From contig CM056743.1 in assembly GCA_029851415.1 (NCBI GenBank), positions 69,470,186-69,534,185 of the forward strand: DNA of 64,000 bases, read 5' to 3'. This document shows, piece after piece, positions 44,181-55,842 of this stretch. A model generated the notes under the pieces. That model saw only the letters and a list, made by a program, of their open reading frames with translations, did not search any database and was not told the DNA's origin. This DNA is from Eretmocerus hayati. Taxonomy: Eukaryota > Arthropoda > Insecta > Hymenoptera > Aphelinidae. Every line of letters begins with the position of its first letter. Within the stretch, counting starts at the first letter, position 1. The translations under genes were made by a program, and so were the position numbers.

Positions 44181-46015
44181 GAACAAATACAGGATGTAAG
44201 TGTTTTGTTTGGACCTCTAATCCAGTTCTGATCATTTTGATGATTCTAATCAAGGTTTCAGTTTCAAAACCCTAGAATACTTGGTGAAAATAACGTATCC
44301 GGGTCACTTTGAGAGATAAAGTCAACTTTGGAATATTGAATTGGAGTTCAAATCATGTCTGCTAAGATTCCTGCATTTCAGAGGGATAATTTTATGTTTA
44401 GTTATCTGAATCCGTTGGAATTGGCTCGAGTTCCAAAGGTTTCGTGAAAAAAAATTGAGAGTTAGTTTGTGGATTTCATTGTACTCAAGATGGATTGAAC
44501 AAATACAGAATGTAAGTGTTTTGTTTGGGCCTCTAATCCAGTTCTGATCATTCTAATGATTCTAATTAAGGTTCCAGTTTCAATATCCTAGACTACTTGG
44601 TAAAAATAACGTCTCCGGTTCATTGTAAGAGATAAAGTCAGTTTTGGAATATTGAACTGAATTTGAATTCATGTCTGACAAGATCTTTGTATTTTAGAGG
44701 GATGATTTCATGTTCAGTTATCTGAATCCGTTGAAACTTGGTTGAGTTACAAAGATTCTGTGATCAACATTTAGAAAGTTATATTGCGAATTTTATTGTC
44801 CTCAAGATGTATTGATGAAATACAGAGTGAAATTGTTCTGTATGGGCCTCCAAGCCATTTCTCATCATTCAGGTTCTTCTATTCAAAGTTCCAGTTCCAA
44901 TATCTTAGAATACTTGGTCAAAATGGCGTATCCGGGTCATTTTCAGAGATAAAGTCAATCCTGGAATATTGAATTGAAGTTTAAATCATGTCTGCTGAGA
45001 TCCCTGTATTTCAGAGGGATGATTTCATGTTCGGTTATCTGAATCCATTGAAACTTGGTTGAGTTGTAAAGATTTCATGATCAACATTTAGAAAGTTATG
45101 TTGCAAATTTCATTGTCCTCAAGATGTATTGATGAAATACAGAGTGAAATTGTTCTGTATGGGCCCCCAAACCATTTCTGGTCATTCAGGTTCTTCAATT
45201 CGAAGTTTCAGTTCCAATATCTTAGAATACTCGGTTAAAATGGCGTATCCGGGACATTTCCAGGAATAAAGTCAATCTTGGAATATTGAATTGGAGTTTG
45301 AATCATGTCTGCTGAGATCCCTGTATTTCAGAGGGATGATTTCATGTTCAGTTATCTGAATCCGTTGAAATTTGGTTGAGTTCTGAAGGTTTAGTGAAAT
45401 AAAGTTAGGAAGTTAGTCTGGGAATTTCATTGTACTCAAGATGAATTGAACAAATACAGAATGTAAGTATTTTGTTTGGCCCTGTAAACCAGTTCTGATC
45501 ATTCTAATGATGCTAATCAAGGTTCCAATTTCAATACCCTACAATACTTGGTAAAAATAACGTATCCGGGTCACTTTGAGAGATCAAGTCAGTCTTAGAA
45601 TATTGAATTGGAGTTCATATCATGTTTGCTAAGATCCCTGTATTTTAGAGGGATAATTTCATGTTCAGTTATCTGAATCCGTTGGAAATTACTTAAGTTC
45701 TAAAGGTTTCGTGAACAGAATTTAGAAAGTTACTTCATGAATTTTGTTGTACTCAAGATGTATTGAACAAATACTGAATGTAACTGTTCTGTTTGGGCCT
45801 CTGAATCAGTTCTGGTTATTCTAATGATTCTAGTCAATGTTCCAGTTCCAATATATCTTAGAATACTTGGTCAAAATGACGCATACGGGTCATTTTCAGA
45901 GATAAAGTCAGTCTTGGAATATTGAATTGGAGTTCGAAGCATGCTCGGTAAGATTCCTGTATTCCAGAGGGATGATCCCATGTCCAAATTTTGGGATCAG
46001 TTGAGAATTGGTGAA
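44181..46015 (+). repeat. Tandem array, about 5.8 copies of a 317-bp unit
   Basis: Unit starts (the GAACAAATACAGAATG or GATGAAATACAGAG position) are at 44181, 44497, 44814, 45131, 45448 and 45765: a period of 316-317 bp. Shared blocks include CAGTTCTGATCATTCTAATG, AGAATACTTGG, CGTATCCGGGTCA, GAGATAAAGTCA, GGAATATTGAATTGGAGTT and GTTATCTGAATCCGTTG. Copies are diverged by point changes, and the last is cut short. Confidence 0.92.
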
Positions 46016-46284
46016 TTTGTATTTTCTGAAGTATTCCTAAAATTGAAATTTGGGGTCTCTGATAATACTAATACTCCAAAATTTCATGTATTCATTCAAT
46101 TTTAATCACCAAGTCAACTAAATTACATCTGTGGTTTCCAAGTATAGAAACACATTATTTCCAAAGGCCCCTCATGTATGTGAGAGGGGCACAATGTCAA
46201 GACCTCTGATAATATCAGTATGCGAGAAGGGTACATTATATCTATATACCTAAGATATATATGTATCCACTTTAGTAAACAGCG

Positions 46285-46290
46285 TTGTTG

Positions 46291-46322
<32 letters not shown>
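46285..46322. repeat. (TG)n microsatellite
   Basis: About 15 TG dinucleotides, inside the TTAA-flanked element. Confidence 0.95.
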
Positions 46323-46324
<2 letters not shown>

Positions 46325-46951
46325 TCACACATATACATCAACAATCAGTGTATGTTTACAAGGGTTAGAGTGTGCGGGTGGTGACACGCTTGCTGATCAT
46401 CACTTTGGTGATCGCAGGGGTGCAACCATAAGTTACTAGGGCTGATCCGATATAGCGGCAGACTACGGCCTCGCCTTAAGAGGAACAGATATCCATTGTA
46501 TGTTTTTGCGAAGATAAGAAGGGTAATGTCAGTAAAAGCTCTTGAAATGATTCATTATGGCTTATTTAACAGTGTGGCTACTTATGGAATAGTTGCATGG
46601 GGACTTGCTTACGACAATGCCTTGATGCCTCTTATGAATTTACAGAAAAGATTGATCAAAAAAATTTATGGTGAAACTAGACATAGTAATGAGCCTTTAG
46701 AAATCAGAAAAATTTATTTCATGAACGTTCTATTAATGAAATTTGAAACTTTACAAAGAGAATTTTTAGAGTCCAAAAGTTGTACAAGATATAGAGCTCT
46801 GTTTATACCCAAAACGAAGCTAAATGCTGAAAAAAGGAAAATCACTCACAGTGCTAGAAAATGTTTCAACCAGCTACCCATACACATTGAGACTAGTAGG
46901 GGTAAAAAAGAAACGCGAAAAAAAATTGATCAGACATTGGCTCCAATATAA

Positions 46952-47226
46952 TGAAATTGTTTTATAATATGATGAATTAGAAGCAGTCAGAGACATAAGA
47001 TCTAATGTCAACAGCAGTTCATGCAAATGCCTAATTTTTATATATTTTTTTCTACTTTTCATGCTACATTCATGTATTTTTATCTATTTATCACTTTTTT
47101 TATTTTTTTTGTTTTTTAGTAAGTAAGTGCGCCAGTCCTGCACGCGGGAAAATAGTTACCCTTTGCAGGTTACATGATACTATTATATAATCATTACTAT
47201 GTATTATGAACTGGACAATAAATATC
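46952..47226 (+). terminator. LINE F 3' region and polyadenylation signal
   Basis: After the ORF2 stop there are 260 bp of AT-rich non-coding sequence ending ACAATAAATATC. AATAAA is a standard polyadenylation signal, and the following TATC repeats (interrupted by LINE A, resuming at 50133) form the simple-repeat tail. Confidence 0.65.
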
Positions 47227-50119
47227 TTTTTTTTTTTAAGTGGAATATAAGGGAAAATCTGATGACAGGCTATGACCCGGTAAACCGGATGAGCATGAAT
47301 CGAGCGCCCGTTTGCCCTGGGGGCTAAAACCTTCTGCTCTCAGCCCTACGATGTTGGCAAGCCATCATTGCAGAACTGGGGGCAGCTAACCACTATCTAA
47401 CCAACCCACCCCGGGACCGCGTTAGCATTTCTTCAGGGTGGGAGGTGTATCGCGCGCCATGGGGCGTTCCTCTTCGGTGTGTCCGCTCTTCTGTCTTCTC
47501 TCTTCGTCGTCAATGATCACTCTTCAAGTCGTTGTTGTTCGCTATGCAGCGCCCCTTGCTTGGTGCTGCAATGCCCGTTCTCACTCTTCTTTTCAGGTGA
47601 TCGCCGTCTTGATATAGTCGGCGATCTTATCCCATGTCTCTTTGCTGCGAAGCATGAACGGCACTAGATTCTCAGGGGTGATCTGATTTCCAAGCCAGTT
47701 TGCAAGCTCCGCTCACTCCACAGCCGTCTTCATGCAACGGAAGAGTGCATGCTCCACATCGTCCCAGTCTGCTGCGAACGTCTGACAGACCGGGGTCTCC
47801 CTCTTCTGGAACCGCTCCAGATACTCTCCAAAGCAGCCATGCCCACTAAACGCTTGCGTCGGCCAGTAGTCCAGCTCCCCGTGAGCTCGATCGATCCACC
47901 TGGCTATATTGGGGATCAACTTTCGCGTCCACTTCCCTTTCGTTGAGCTCTCCCACTCTTTTTGCCACTCTTCGACGGTCTCCCCCTCTCGACGTCTCGT
48001 ATGAAGGCCTTACGAGTGGGGTTGAGCACGACTCCATCGCTCTCAAGGGTTTCTTGGCGTTTCCATACCCGCACTCTCTCGGCTACAAGCAGTCGAATGG
48101 GTGGTGTACCCGCAAGCACACAGGCTGCGTGACCGGACACCGTGCAATAAGCGCTGATCGTCCGTAGCGCGAAACGCCGTTGGACTGGACCTAGCTTTGC
48201 ATTGATTACGGACCCTCTAGCTACCTGTCCCCAGATTGGTGCACCGTACAGCATGATGGAATAGCTCACGATGCTGAGTAAGGCTCTCCTGTTTGGCTTG
48301 GGGCCACCAATATTCGGCATCAGCCGTTGGAGGGCGCTACCAACTCTGTCCGCCTTCAGCGCTGCTTCTCTGGCTTGTGCCTTATAGCTCCATTGGTCAT
48401 CAAACCGAACTTGAGTTCCCTCTTGAGTGGAATCTCGTACCCGTTGATGGAGAACACGGGAGTTTCGAAACTCCTCCTCTTGGTGACTAGCATCGCTTCG
48501 CACTTGTGCTCGGCAAGCTCCAGCCCGTTTTCAGGGAACCACTGACCAATGCGGTAAAGAGCTTCATTGGCGATATACTCCACTCGCCTCGCGGTTTCGG
48601 CGACCATGACTAATGCCGCATCGTCCGCGAAGCCAATGAGTTCTGCCCCATCAGCGAGACTCATGTTCAGGGATTCGTCGTATTGCGTATTCCATTTGAA
48701 CGGGCCTGACACGGATCCTTGAGCTATCCCTGCAGATAATTCCAGCTCAACCCTTCCCTCATTGGTGTCACATACGAGGACTTTGTCACGCAGTCCATCG
48801 CTGATGACTGCGAGCAGATAAGGGGGGACTCTTCCATCTAGGGACCTATAGATCCGTTTCCAGCTGGCTGTGTTGAAGGCATTTTTCACATCCAAGCATA
48901 TTATGGCACAAAACACTCCTCCTGGTTAGGAAGCCATTGTATGAGCTCTGTGAACCCTGTCTTGTACGCTTTCTATTGCGTGCATTGTACTGCGCCCCTT
49001 GCGGAAGCCAAACTGCATCGGGGACATCCCTCCGCTACGCTCATACTCATCCTCCGCCTGGTTCACTATCATGCGGTCATACATCTTCCCGATGTTGTCC
49101 AGCATATTGACTGGCCGATTCGATGATGGCTCCGCTGGTTCTCCACCCTTTCCCTTGGGAATGAGGACTAGCTTCTGCCGTTTCCACACTTTCGGGAACA
49201 CTCCCGCAAGGAGACACTTATTAAATAGCTTTAATAGCAGGGTAGGCTGCTCTCGAGGCACTATCTCCAGGGCTTCGTTGGGGATACCGTCCAACCCCGG
49301 GGCCTTACCATTCACCAATCTCCTAGCGGCTCGTCTTAGCTCCTCTTCGGTGAAGAGGGGGATTGGCTCGAAGATAAACCCAGGGAATGTGTGTCTGGGC
49401 TCCTCTCTCGGGTAGAGTACCCTGGCAATCCGTAGAACTGACTCTTTGTCAGTTGGCGCTGTTGGTCCGTCTCTCAAGCGCAGTCTGCTCATGACCACCC
49501 GGTACGGCGTGCCCCACGGATTTCGATCGACCATGCTGCATAGCTCCGACCAGCACTTCCGTTTGCTGCGACGGATGGCATCCCGGAGGAGCTCCTTCGC
49601 CTCTTTGTTGGCCGCTTCGTCTGCTGCCACTGATGGACGTCCACGTTTGCGCACTTGCTTCGCTCGCCTCCTCTTTGCGTTTCCGCTGCGGCGAAGGTCC
49701 CTAATTTCATCGTTCCACCAGTATACTTGCCTCTTCTGGAACCGGATTTGCTTCCTCCTCGGCATGGAGGCGTCACAGACTCGGGTGATGGACCGGATGA
49801 CGCTCGTTACCGTCTCTTTCGGCGAGAACTCTTCTCCGGGGGCCTCTGCTTCAAGGATCGCTTCCTTGAAGCTTTTCTCATCAAGTTTACGGACTTGCCA
49901 TCCCTCGCTCTGCCGTACTATTCCTACGTTCCGGCCACCATCTATCTTGTAAAAGATATGACGGTGGGCGCTGAGCGTTTCCGAATCGAGGACCTGCCAC
50001 TTCGTGACTCGTCTCATGAGCGACGAGCTAACAAACGTCAAGTCGAGCACTGAGGATGATGCCCCTCTGTGCCATGTCGCCTTCCCTACCTCGTTGAGGC
50101 AAACCAGGTCCAGTTGGGA
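47227..50119 (-). mobile_element. R1-like LINE copy A, 2.9 kb, in the tail of LINE F
   Basis: The minus-strand element has a poly(A) tail (T run 47227-47237), a 3' region, ORF2 RT and part of the endonuclease; it is 5'-truncated at 50119. A 13-bp duplication, GACAATAAATATC, lies at 47214-47226 and 50120-50132, so the ends are exact. The target is the junction of the LINE F AATAAA region with its TATC tail. R1-type LINEs are known for site-specific insertion. It shares its 3' sequence with the copies at 50163 and 33430. Confidence 0.9.
47480..50050 (-). pseudogene. R1-like LINE A ORF2 (end of endonuclease, RT, CCHC end)
   Basis: From 50050 the frame shows the end of an endonuclease (LDLTFVSSSLMRRV, LSAHRHIFYKI with the His motif altered), a basic linker, then the RT: VNGKAPGLDGIPNEAL, KVWKRQKLVLIPKG, MQFGFRKGRSTMHAIESVQ. 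A TAA at 48928-48926 is in phase with the next part, CLDVKNAFNTASW, GIAQGSVSGPF and LIGFADDAALVMV (FADD). Frameshifts near 48400 and 47930 break the thumb region. The end of the protein, with a Cys/His cluster, is near 47700. The product is inactive. Confidence 0.85.
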
Positions 50120-50132
50120 GACAATAAATATC

Positions 50133-50162
50133 TATCTATTTATCTATCTATCTATATCTATC
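50133..50162. repeat. (TATC)n microsatellite
   Basis: About seven TATC/TATT units lie between the duplication of LINE A and the poly(T) of the next LINE. They continue the tail of LINE F. Confidence 0.9.
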
Positions 50163-51320
50163 TTTTTTTTTTTTTTTTTTTTTTAAGTGGAATATAAGGA
50201 AAAATCTGATGACAGGCTATCCCTAATGGATCTCCCACCGGCAGACCATAAGCGCTTTCATTTTGTCACCCGGTAAACCGGATGAGCATGAATCCAACGC
50301 CCGTGTGCCCTGGGGGCTAAAACCTTCTGCTCTCAGCCCTACGATGTTGGCAAGCCATCATTGCAGAACTGGGGGCAGCTAACCACTATCTAACCAACCC
50401 ACCCCGGAACCGCGTTAGCATTACTTCAGGGTGGGAGGCGTATCGCGCGCCATGAGGCGTCCCTCTTCGGTGTGTCCGCTCTTCTGTCTTCTCTCTTCGT
50501 CGTCAATGATCACTCTTCAAGTCGTCGTTGTTCGCTATGCAGCGCCCCTTGCTTGACGCTGCAATGCCCGTTCTCGCTCTTCTTTTCGGGTGATCGCCGT
50601 CTTGATATAGGCGGCAATCTTATCCCATGTCTCTTTGTTACGGAGCATGAACGGCAATAGATTCTCAGGGGTGATCTGATTTCCAAGCCAGTTCACGAGC
50701 TCCGCTCTCTCCGTAGCTGTGTTCATGCAATGGAAGAGTGCATGCTCCGCATCGTCCCAGTCTGCCGCACACATCTGACAGACCGGGGTCTCCCTCTTCT
50801 GGAACCGCTCCAGGTACTCTCCAAAGCAGCCATGCCCACTAAACGCTTGCGTCGGCCAGTAAACCAGCTCCCCGTGAGCTCGATCGATCCACCTGGCTAT
50901 GTTGGGGATCAGCCTTCGCGTCCACTTCCCTTTCGTTGAGCTCTCCCACTCTTTTTGCCACTCTTCAACGGTCTCCCCCCTCTCGACGTCTCGTATGAGG
51001 GCCTTGCGGGTGGGGTTGAGCACGACTCCATCGCTCTTGAGGGTCTCTTGGCGTTTCCATACCCGCACTCTCTCGGCTACAAGCAGTCGAATGGGTGGTG
51101 TACCCGCAAGCACACAGGCTGCATGGTCAGACACCGTGCAATAAGCACTGATCGTCCGTAGCGCGAAACGCCGCTGGACTGGACCTAGCTTTGCATCGAT
51201 TACGGACCCTCTGGCTACCTGCCCCCAAATTGGTGCACCGTACAGCATGATGGAATAGCTCACGGTGCTGAGTAAGGCTCTTCTGTTTGGCTTGGGGCCA
51301 CCAAGGTTTGGCATGAACCG
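50163..51320 (-). mobile_element. R1-like LINE copy E, 5'-truncated, in (TATC)n
   Basis: A 22-bp T run is followed by AAGTGGAATATAAGG, as in LINE A, and the 3' sequence is nearly the same. The 5' end stops at 51320, where ATCTATATCTATCTATC begins, so TATC units flank both sides. A single frame (50535-51314, 259 codons) gives the end of ORF2: RRALLSTVSYSIMLYGAPIW, TISAYCTVSDHAACVLAG, and a Cys/His cluster PVCQMCAADWDDAEHALFHC near residue 195. That cluster is typical of R1-type ORF2 ends. Confidence 0.88.
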
Positions 51321-51345
51321 ATCTATATCTATCTATCTATCTACC
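51320..51345. repeat. (TATC)n microsatellite at the 5' end of copy E
   Basis: ATCTATATCTATCTATCTAT directly joins the truncated 5' end of copy E. It is the other half of the repeat at 50133-50162. Confidence 0.9.
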
Positions 51346-51599
51346 AAACTTGTAGATTTTCAGACGATCTACAACATCCCGTAAGAATTTTTACAAGAAT
51401 TTTTACAATCGAATGAATCCCGTCAAAAATACAAGTGATTGATTAATGGATACATTTTCAGAAATTCCAACGTCGACTGCGACCAACCGAAAAATATTTT
51501 TAAAATGTTCAAAACACATGAATTGATAGATTTTTCTGTGATCCTCAAGATGCTTTTTTCAAAATTTCCATACGACGAACCACATTGAAGATTTCGTTG

Positions 51600-52365
51600 G
51601 TTGACTGACACTATCCATTATCCATTAATTTTGGAGGGTACTGTATTTTGTAGCCCATTGTGGCCTAAAGGAGTTCACGATTTGCTTAAGAAAGCATATT
51701 CAGTAAGTGTGCGTTTGAAATGTCAGAAACCTGTTGTAGAAAATCTTAATGTTTGTATGAAATCTCCAAATAGTGAGTCGCTTGTACCAACTTTCTCCGA
51801 GCGTGACCTCGAAAATTTCCAAGCTCAGTATAAAACATATCGACCGTCTTAATGAGTAGAGTACTACGTGCTTCTATTATCCGTAAAACTGTTTCACAAT
51901 CAAGTAATGGAATTCTCGTAGAGCTAGATCTTCACTTTTCCTCGATTCAAATATGCATCTCCAATCCTTTTTCAATTCGAATTTTTGTATCCAAGAGCGT
52001 TCATTTGCGTGTGAATTGCATTTCCACGTTTGGTTATTACAATCTACCTAATCAGATTTGTTTTCAGATCATGAAATTTTCACTCAATTTACGCAATATG
52101 TGCTCTTGATCCGATTTCTGAAGCTTTCTCGTCAATGAATCATTATTCTTTCGGAACCGTAGTAATAGGTGATTATACTATTCTTGACTCAGTGAAATCA
52201 TGAGTTTTTGTAATTATTCATTCGTTATGTACACTCATATCCTAGATTTATTATTCATACTTCTCTCAATTTATAATTGTATTGTTTTGTGAATTGAAAT
52301 TTCTACCTGTACCACATAGGGTAATACCCCAAGGTACCATCAATGAACTAATCTGATCTAATCTA
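51600..52365 (+). mobile_element. ORF1-only LINE derivative M1 (5'-truncated)
   Basis: The plus-strand frame 51601-51852 contains VFCSPLWPKGVHDLLKKAYS, which matches the end of the ORF1 protein at 56324-57118. It is followed by about 500 bp of non-coding sequence that ends GTACCACATAGGGTAATACC, CCAAGGTACC, then CTAATC repeats and (TC)n. The end region matches that of M2 at 57620-57690. No RT follows. The stretch 51346-51600 to its left is unassigned. Confidence 0.72.
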
Positions 52366-52387
52366 ATCTCTTTCTCTCTCTCTCTCT
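52366..52387. repeat. (TC)n tract between M1 and LINE B
   Basis: TC units follow the M1 tail and lead straight into the poly(T) of LINE B. Confidence 0.9.
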
Positions 52388-53846
52388 TTTTTTTTTTTTT
52401 TTTTCTTAGGTGGTTAGAGGGCAAAATCTGCCTCAAAATCCTTCGGATCCGTCCCCAGACACCGGACTGGTTCAGCTTACGCGGACTACGCATGGCCGAC
52501 GTAGGCCATACCAGGCGGGACACGGGTTTGGGTGGGGCCCACCGAGAGGTGGGATCCCTCTCCCCTTGATGTCCGATACCTAGGGCATCGGGCAATCAAG
52601 AAGGAGATCCACCTGCATCTACCATCTCAGCCCGGAACCGCGTGAGCATTACTTCAGGATGAGCGGCATGTCTCGCGCTCGATTGCGAGCGTTCCTCTTC
52701 TCCATCTTCTCTCTTCGGCCACTTGTCGGCATCTTCTACCTTGATTCTTCATAGTTCCCTCTCTTTCTTCTTTCTTTTCTCTTCTTTCTTCCTTCTTCCC
52801 TCTTCAGTGCATCATATTCCTCCTGGAATGATTTGGACCTCTTCTGTTTTAATCGGCAGACTCACTGTAACTCGCCTGCTTCGAGGCGCCTCACTTCCCT
52901 CTCTCTCTCTTCCTTGCGGGTCATCACCAGCTTGATGTATCTGGTGACTCTATCCCATGTCTCCTGATTGCGGAGCAAGTACGGGACGAGGTTCTCAGGC
53001 ATTAGTTGAGCACCCAGCCATTCATCCAACTCGGCGCGCTCTCTTTGGGTGTCGTTGCACGTGAACAGGGCATGTTCAGCGTCATCCCAGTTGTCCCTGC
53101 ATGACTGACATGCTGGGGATGTCCTTTTCTTGAGCCGGGTCAGGTAGGCACCAAAGCAACTGTGGTCACTCAGTGCCTGCGTTGTCCAGTAGTCTATCTC
53201 TCCGTGGGCGCGTTCCGTCTATTTGGCTACGTCTCGGATCAGCCGGTGCGTCCATCTGCCATTTGCAAATGGCGAATCCCACTCAGTTTGCCACTGTTCA
53301 AGAGTGGTTTCCTTCTCGTTGTCGCGGATGATCTCCTTGATCGTTGAGGTAAGCACACGTTCGGCTCCGATGACTTTTTGCCGGTCCCAGATCCTCACTC
53401 GCTCTGCGACGAGCAAGTGGATAGGCGGCATCCCCGCCAACACGCAAGCTGCGTCTCCTGACACGGTGCGGTAGGCACGAATGCTCCTCAGAGCGGCTCT
53501 GCGGTGGACAGGTCCCATCTTCTTTTCGATGACGGCGTTTTCTACTCTCTTCTCCCACACGGGTGCACCGTAGAGCATGATGGAAGAGCTTACGGTGTTG
53601 AGCAGTTTGCGCCTCTTCTGTTTCGGTCCTCCGATGTTCGGCATCAGCCGCTGAAGCACCGCACCAACCCTGCTCGCCTTCTGGGCGGCCTCCTGGATGT
53701 GCTTCTTGAACGATCACTTGTCGTCAAGCCATACGCCGAGGTATTTCAGCTCTGTCTTGCATGGGATCTCTCGCCCGTTGATGTAAAAGCGGGGTAAGTC
53801 AAACTTTCTGCTTCTTGTGACCACGATCGCTTCGCACTTCTTGACA
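52388..53846 (-). mobile_element. R1-like LINE copy B, 5'-truncated between (TC)n tracts
   Basis: The minus-strand copy has poly(A) (T run 52388-52404), a 3' region with a CT/GA-rich stretch, and the end of ORF2. It is 5'-truncated at 53846, where (TC)n begins. The ORF2 part has frames at 53219-53659 (QRLMPNIGGPKQKRRKLLNT, TVSGDAACVLAG) and further broken pieces. It matches copies C and D base by base but is more diverged from them than they are from each other. Confidence 0.87.
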
Positions 53847-53870
53847 TCTCTCTCTCTCTCTCTCTCTCTC
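53847..53870. repeat. (TC)n tract between LINE B and LINE C
   Basis: Twelve TC units join the truncated 5' end of B to the poly(T) of C. Confidence 0.95.
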
Positions 53871-55842
53871 TTTTCTTTTTTTTTTTTTTTTTTTTTTTAA
53901 GGTGGTTAGAGGGCAAAATCTGCCTCAGGATCCCTCGGATCCGTCCCCAGACACCGGACTGGTTCAGCTTACGCGGACTACGCATAGCCCACGCAGGCCA
54001 TACCAGGCGGGACACGGGTTTGGGTGGGGCCCACCGAGAGGTGGGCCCGGCCGTGTAATATCCCTCTCCCCTCGATGTCCGATACCTAGGGCATCGGGCA
54101 ATCAAGAAGGAGATCCACCTGCATCTACCATCTCATCCCGGAACCGCGTGAGCATTACTTCAGGATGAGCGGCATGTCTCACGCTCGATTGCGAGCGTTC
54201 CTCTTCTCCATCTTCTCTCTTCGGCCACTTGTCGGCATCTTCTGTCTTCATTCTTCATTGTTCCCTCTCTTTCTTCTTTCTTCTCTCTTCTTTCTTCTTT
54301 CTTCCCTCTTCAGTGCATCAGATTCCTCCTGGAATCATTTGGGCCTCTTTTGTTTCAATCGGCAGAGTCACTGTGATTCGCCTACTTCGAGGCGCCTTAC
54401 TTCCCTCTCTTTCTCCTCTTTGCGGGTCATCACCAGCTTGATGTATCCGGTGAGTCTATCCCATGTCTCCTGGTTGCGGAGCAAGTACGGGACGAGATTC
54501 CCGGGTGTTAGTTGAGCACCCAGCCATTCATCCAGCTCGGCGCGCTCTCTCCGGGTGTCGCTGCACTTGAACAGGGCATGTTCGGCGTCATCCCATTCAT
54601 CCCCGCATGACTGACATTCTGGGGTCCTCCTCTTCTTGAACCTGGTTAGATAGGAACCGAAGCAACCATGATCGCTCAGTGCCTGCGTCGTCCAGTAGTC
54701 CATCTCTCCGTGGGTGCGTTCCGCCCACTTGGCTACGTCACGGATCAGCCGGTGCGTCCATCTGCCGTTCGCAAATGGCGAATCCCACTCAGTTTGCCAA
54801 TGCTCAAGGGTGGTTTCCTTCTCGTTGTCGCGGATAATCTCCTTCATCGTCGGGGTGAGTACTCGTTCGGCTCCGATCACTTTCTGGCGGTCCCAGATCC
54901 TCACTCGCTCCGCGACGAGCAAGTGGATGGGCGGTGTACTCGCCAATACGTAAGCCGCATCTCCTGACACGGTGCGGTAGGCACGGATACTTCTCAGGGC
55001 CGCTCTTCGGTGGACAGGCCCCATCTTCTTCTCGATGATGGTCTTCTCTACTCTCTTTCCCCACACGGGTGCACCGTAGAGCATGATAGAGGTGCTGACG
55101 GTGTTGAGAAGTGCGCGTCTCTTTTCCTTGGGTCCTCCGATATTCGGCATCAGCCGTTGAAGCGCCGCACCAACCCTGCTCGCTTTTTGAGCGGCCTCCT
55201 GGATGTGCTTCTTGAACGACCACTTGTCGTCAAGCCATACGCCGAGGTATTTCAGCTCTGTCTTGCGTGGGATCTCTTGCCCGTTGATGTAAAAGTGGGG
55301 CAAGTCAAACTTCCTGCGTCTTGTGACCACGATTGCTTCGCACTTCTTGACAGCAAGCTCTAGGAGCCTGCTGATCATCCACTCGTAGACTCGGGCCAGC
55401 GCCTCGTTTGCGCGTCTACCCAAGAGTTCCTCGTTGTCGGACCAGACTATGAGCCCCGCGTCGTCCGCGAAAGCCACTATTATGACTCCTTCGGGCAGTT
55501 CAATAGACAGTAAACTGTCGTACTGGGTGTTCCAGTTGAACGGCCCGGAAACCGACCCCTGTCCAATTCCGGCGGACAGTTCCCGGATCTCTTGTCCCTC
55601 GTCGGTGTCGTACACGAGTGTCCTGTTCCGCAGATAGCCACTCGTGATGGCTAGTAGATAGGGCGGCACTTTACCTGCTTGGGATTGATAGACTCGCTCC
55701 CAGCTCGCGCAGTTGAACGCGTTCTTTATGTCCAACGCAATAATGGCACAGAATCCTCCTCTTCCTTGGTATGGGTTCCCTACCGACGCTTGAACCCGCT
55801 CTTGGACCTCCTCGATCGCGTGCACAGTGCTTCGTCCCTTCC

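Larger units (their letters stand above)
43459..46475. mobile_element. TTAA-flanked 3-kb element carrying satellite repeats
   Basis: TTAA flanks both ends (43455-43458 and 46476-46479). The terminal repeats begin GGCGAGGCCGTAGTC on both sides in inverted orientation, and weaker similarity continues inward. Removal with one TTAA restores the LINE F frame (HIENIIKRNRYPLYV). TTAA duplication is the hallmark of piggyBac-type transposition, but the ends do not begin with the CCY usual for that group, so the family is uncertain. The interior has a 0.7-kb GC-mixed left part, six tandem 317-bp repeats, and a (TG)n tract. No transposase frame was found. Confidence 0.82.
39198..46951 (+). pseudogene. 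LINE F ORF2 (endonuclease and RT) split by three insertions
   Basis: The endonuclease begins near 39268 (VMHMNVRSIKKNFEQM; VCTETWKI with the catalytic Glu). It is interrupted at about 39407, resumes near 41010 (YDVVYNESTHNVADGVLVYV), and includes MGDFNIDI (41271) and ITDHDPTMIHI (SDH-like motif, about 41465). The RT runs from 41490: NNYRPISLISNFAKIFERL, a TAG at 42471, FGFRKHLSTRDAI, FLDLAEAFDTV, a TGA at 42669, and GVPQSTILGPLLF. The catalytic box reads YTDYTVV instead of YADD. It continues after the MITE (43217-43454) and after the TTAA element (46480-46951). It cannot be active. Confidence 0.82.
37763..47226 (+). mobile_element. LINE copy F, 4.5 kb expanded to 9.5 kb by insertions
   Basis: On the plus strand the order is ORF1, ORF2 endonuclease, RT, a 3' region, AATAAA (47218-47223 region), and a (TATC)n tail that continues after 50132. 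It contains, in order, a minus-strand non-LTR element (about 39408-41006), a MITE (42885-43213) and a TTAA-flanked element (43459-46475); an R1-like LINE (47227-50119) sits in its tail. Removing the last three restores the reading frame or tail at each site. The left end starts right after the TRIM-like LTR; TTTTACAG at 37779-37786 looks like the acceptor of a lost leader intron. Many stops show old age. Confidence 0.82.

Noticed and set aside
44181..46015. CRISPR-like array
   Set aside because: The repeats are 317-bp contiguous tandem units without spacers, in a eukaryotic transposon.
43459..46475. Firm assignment as a piggyBac element
   Set aside because: TTAA borders fit, but the termini lack the usual CCY start and no transposase was found.
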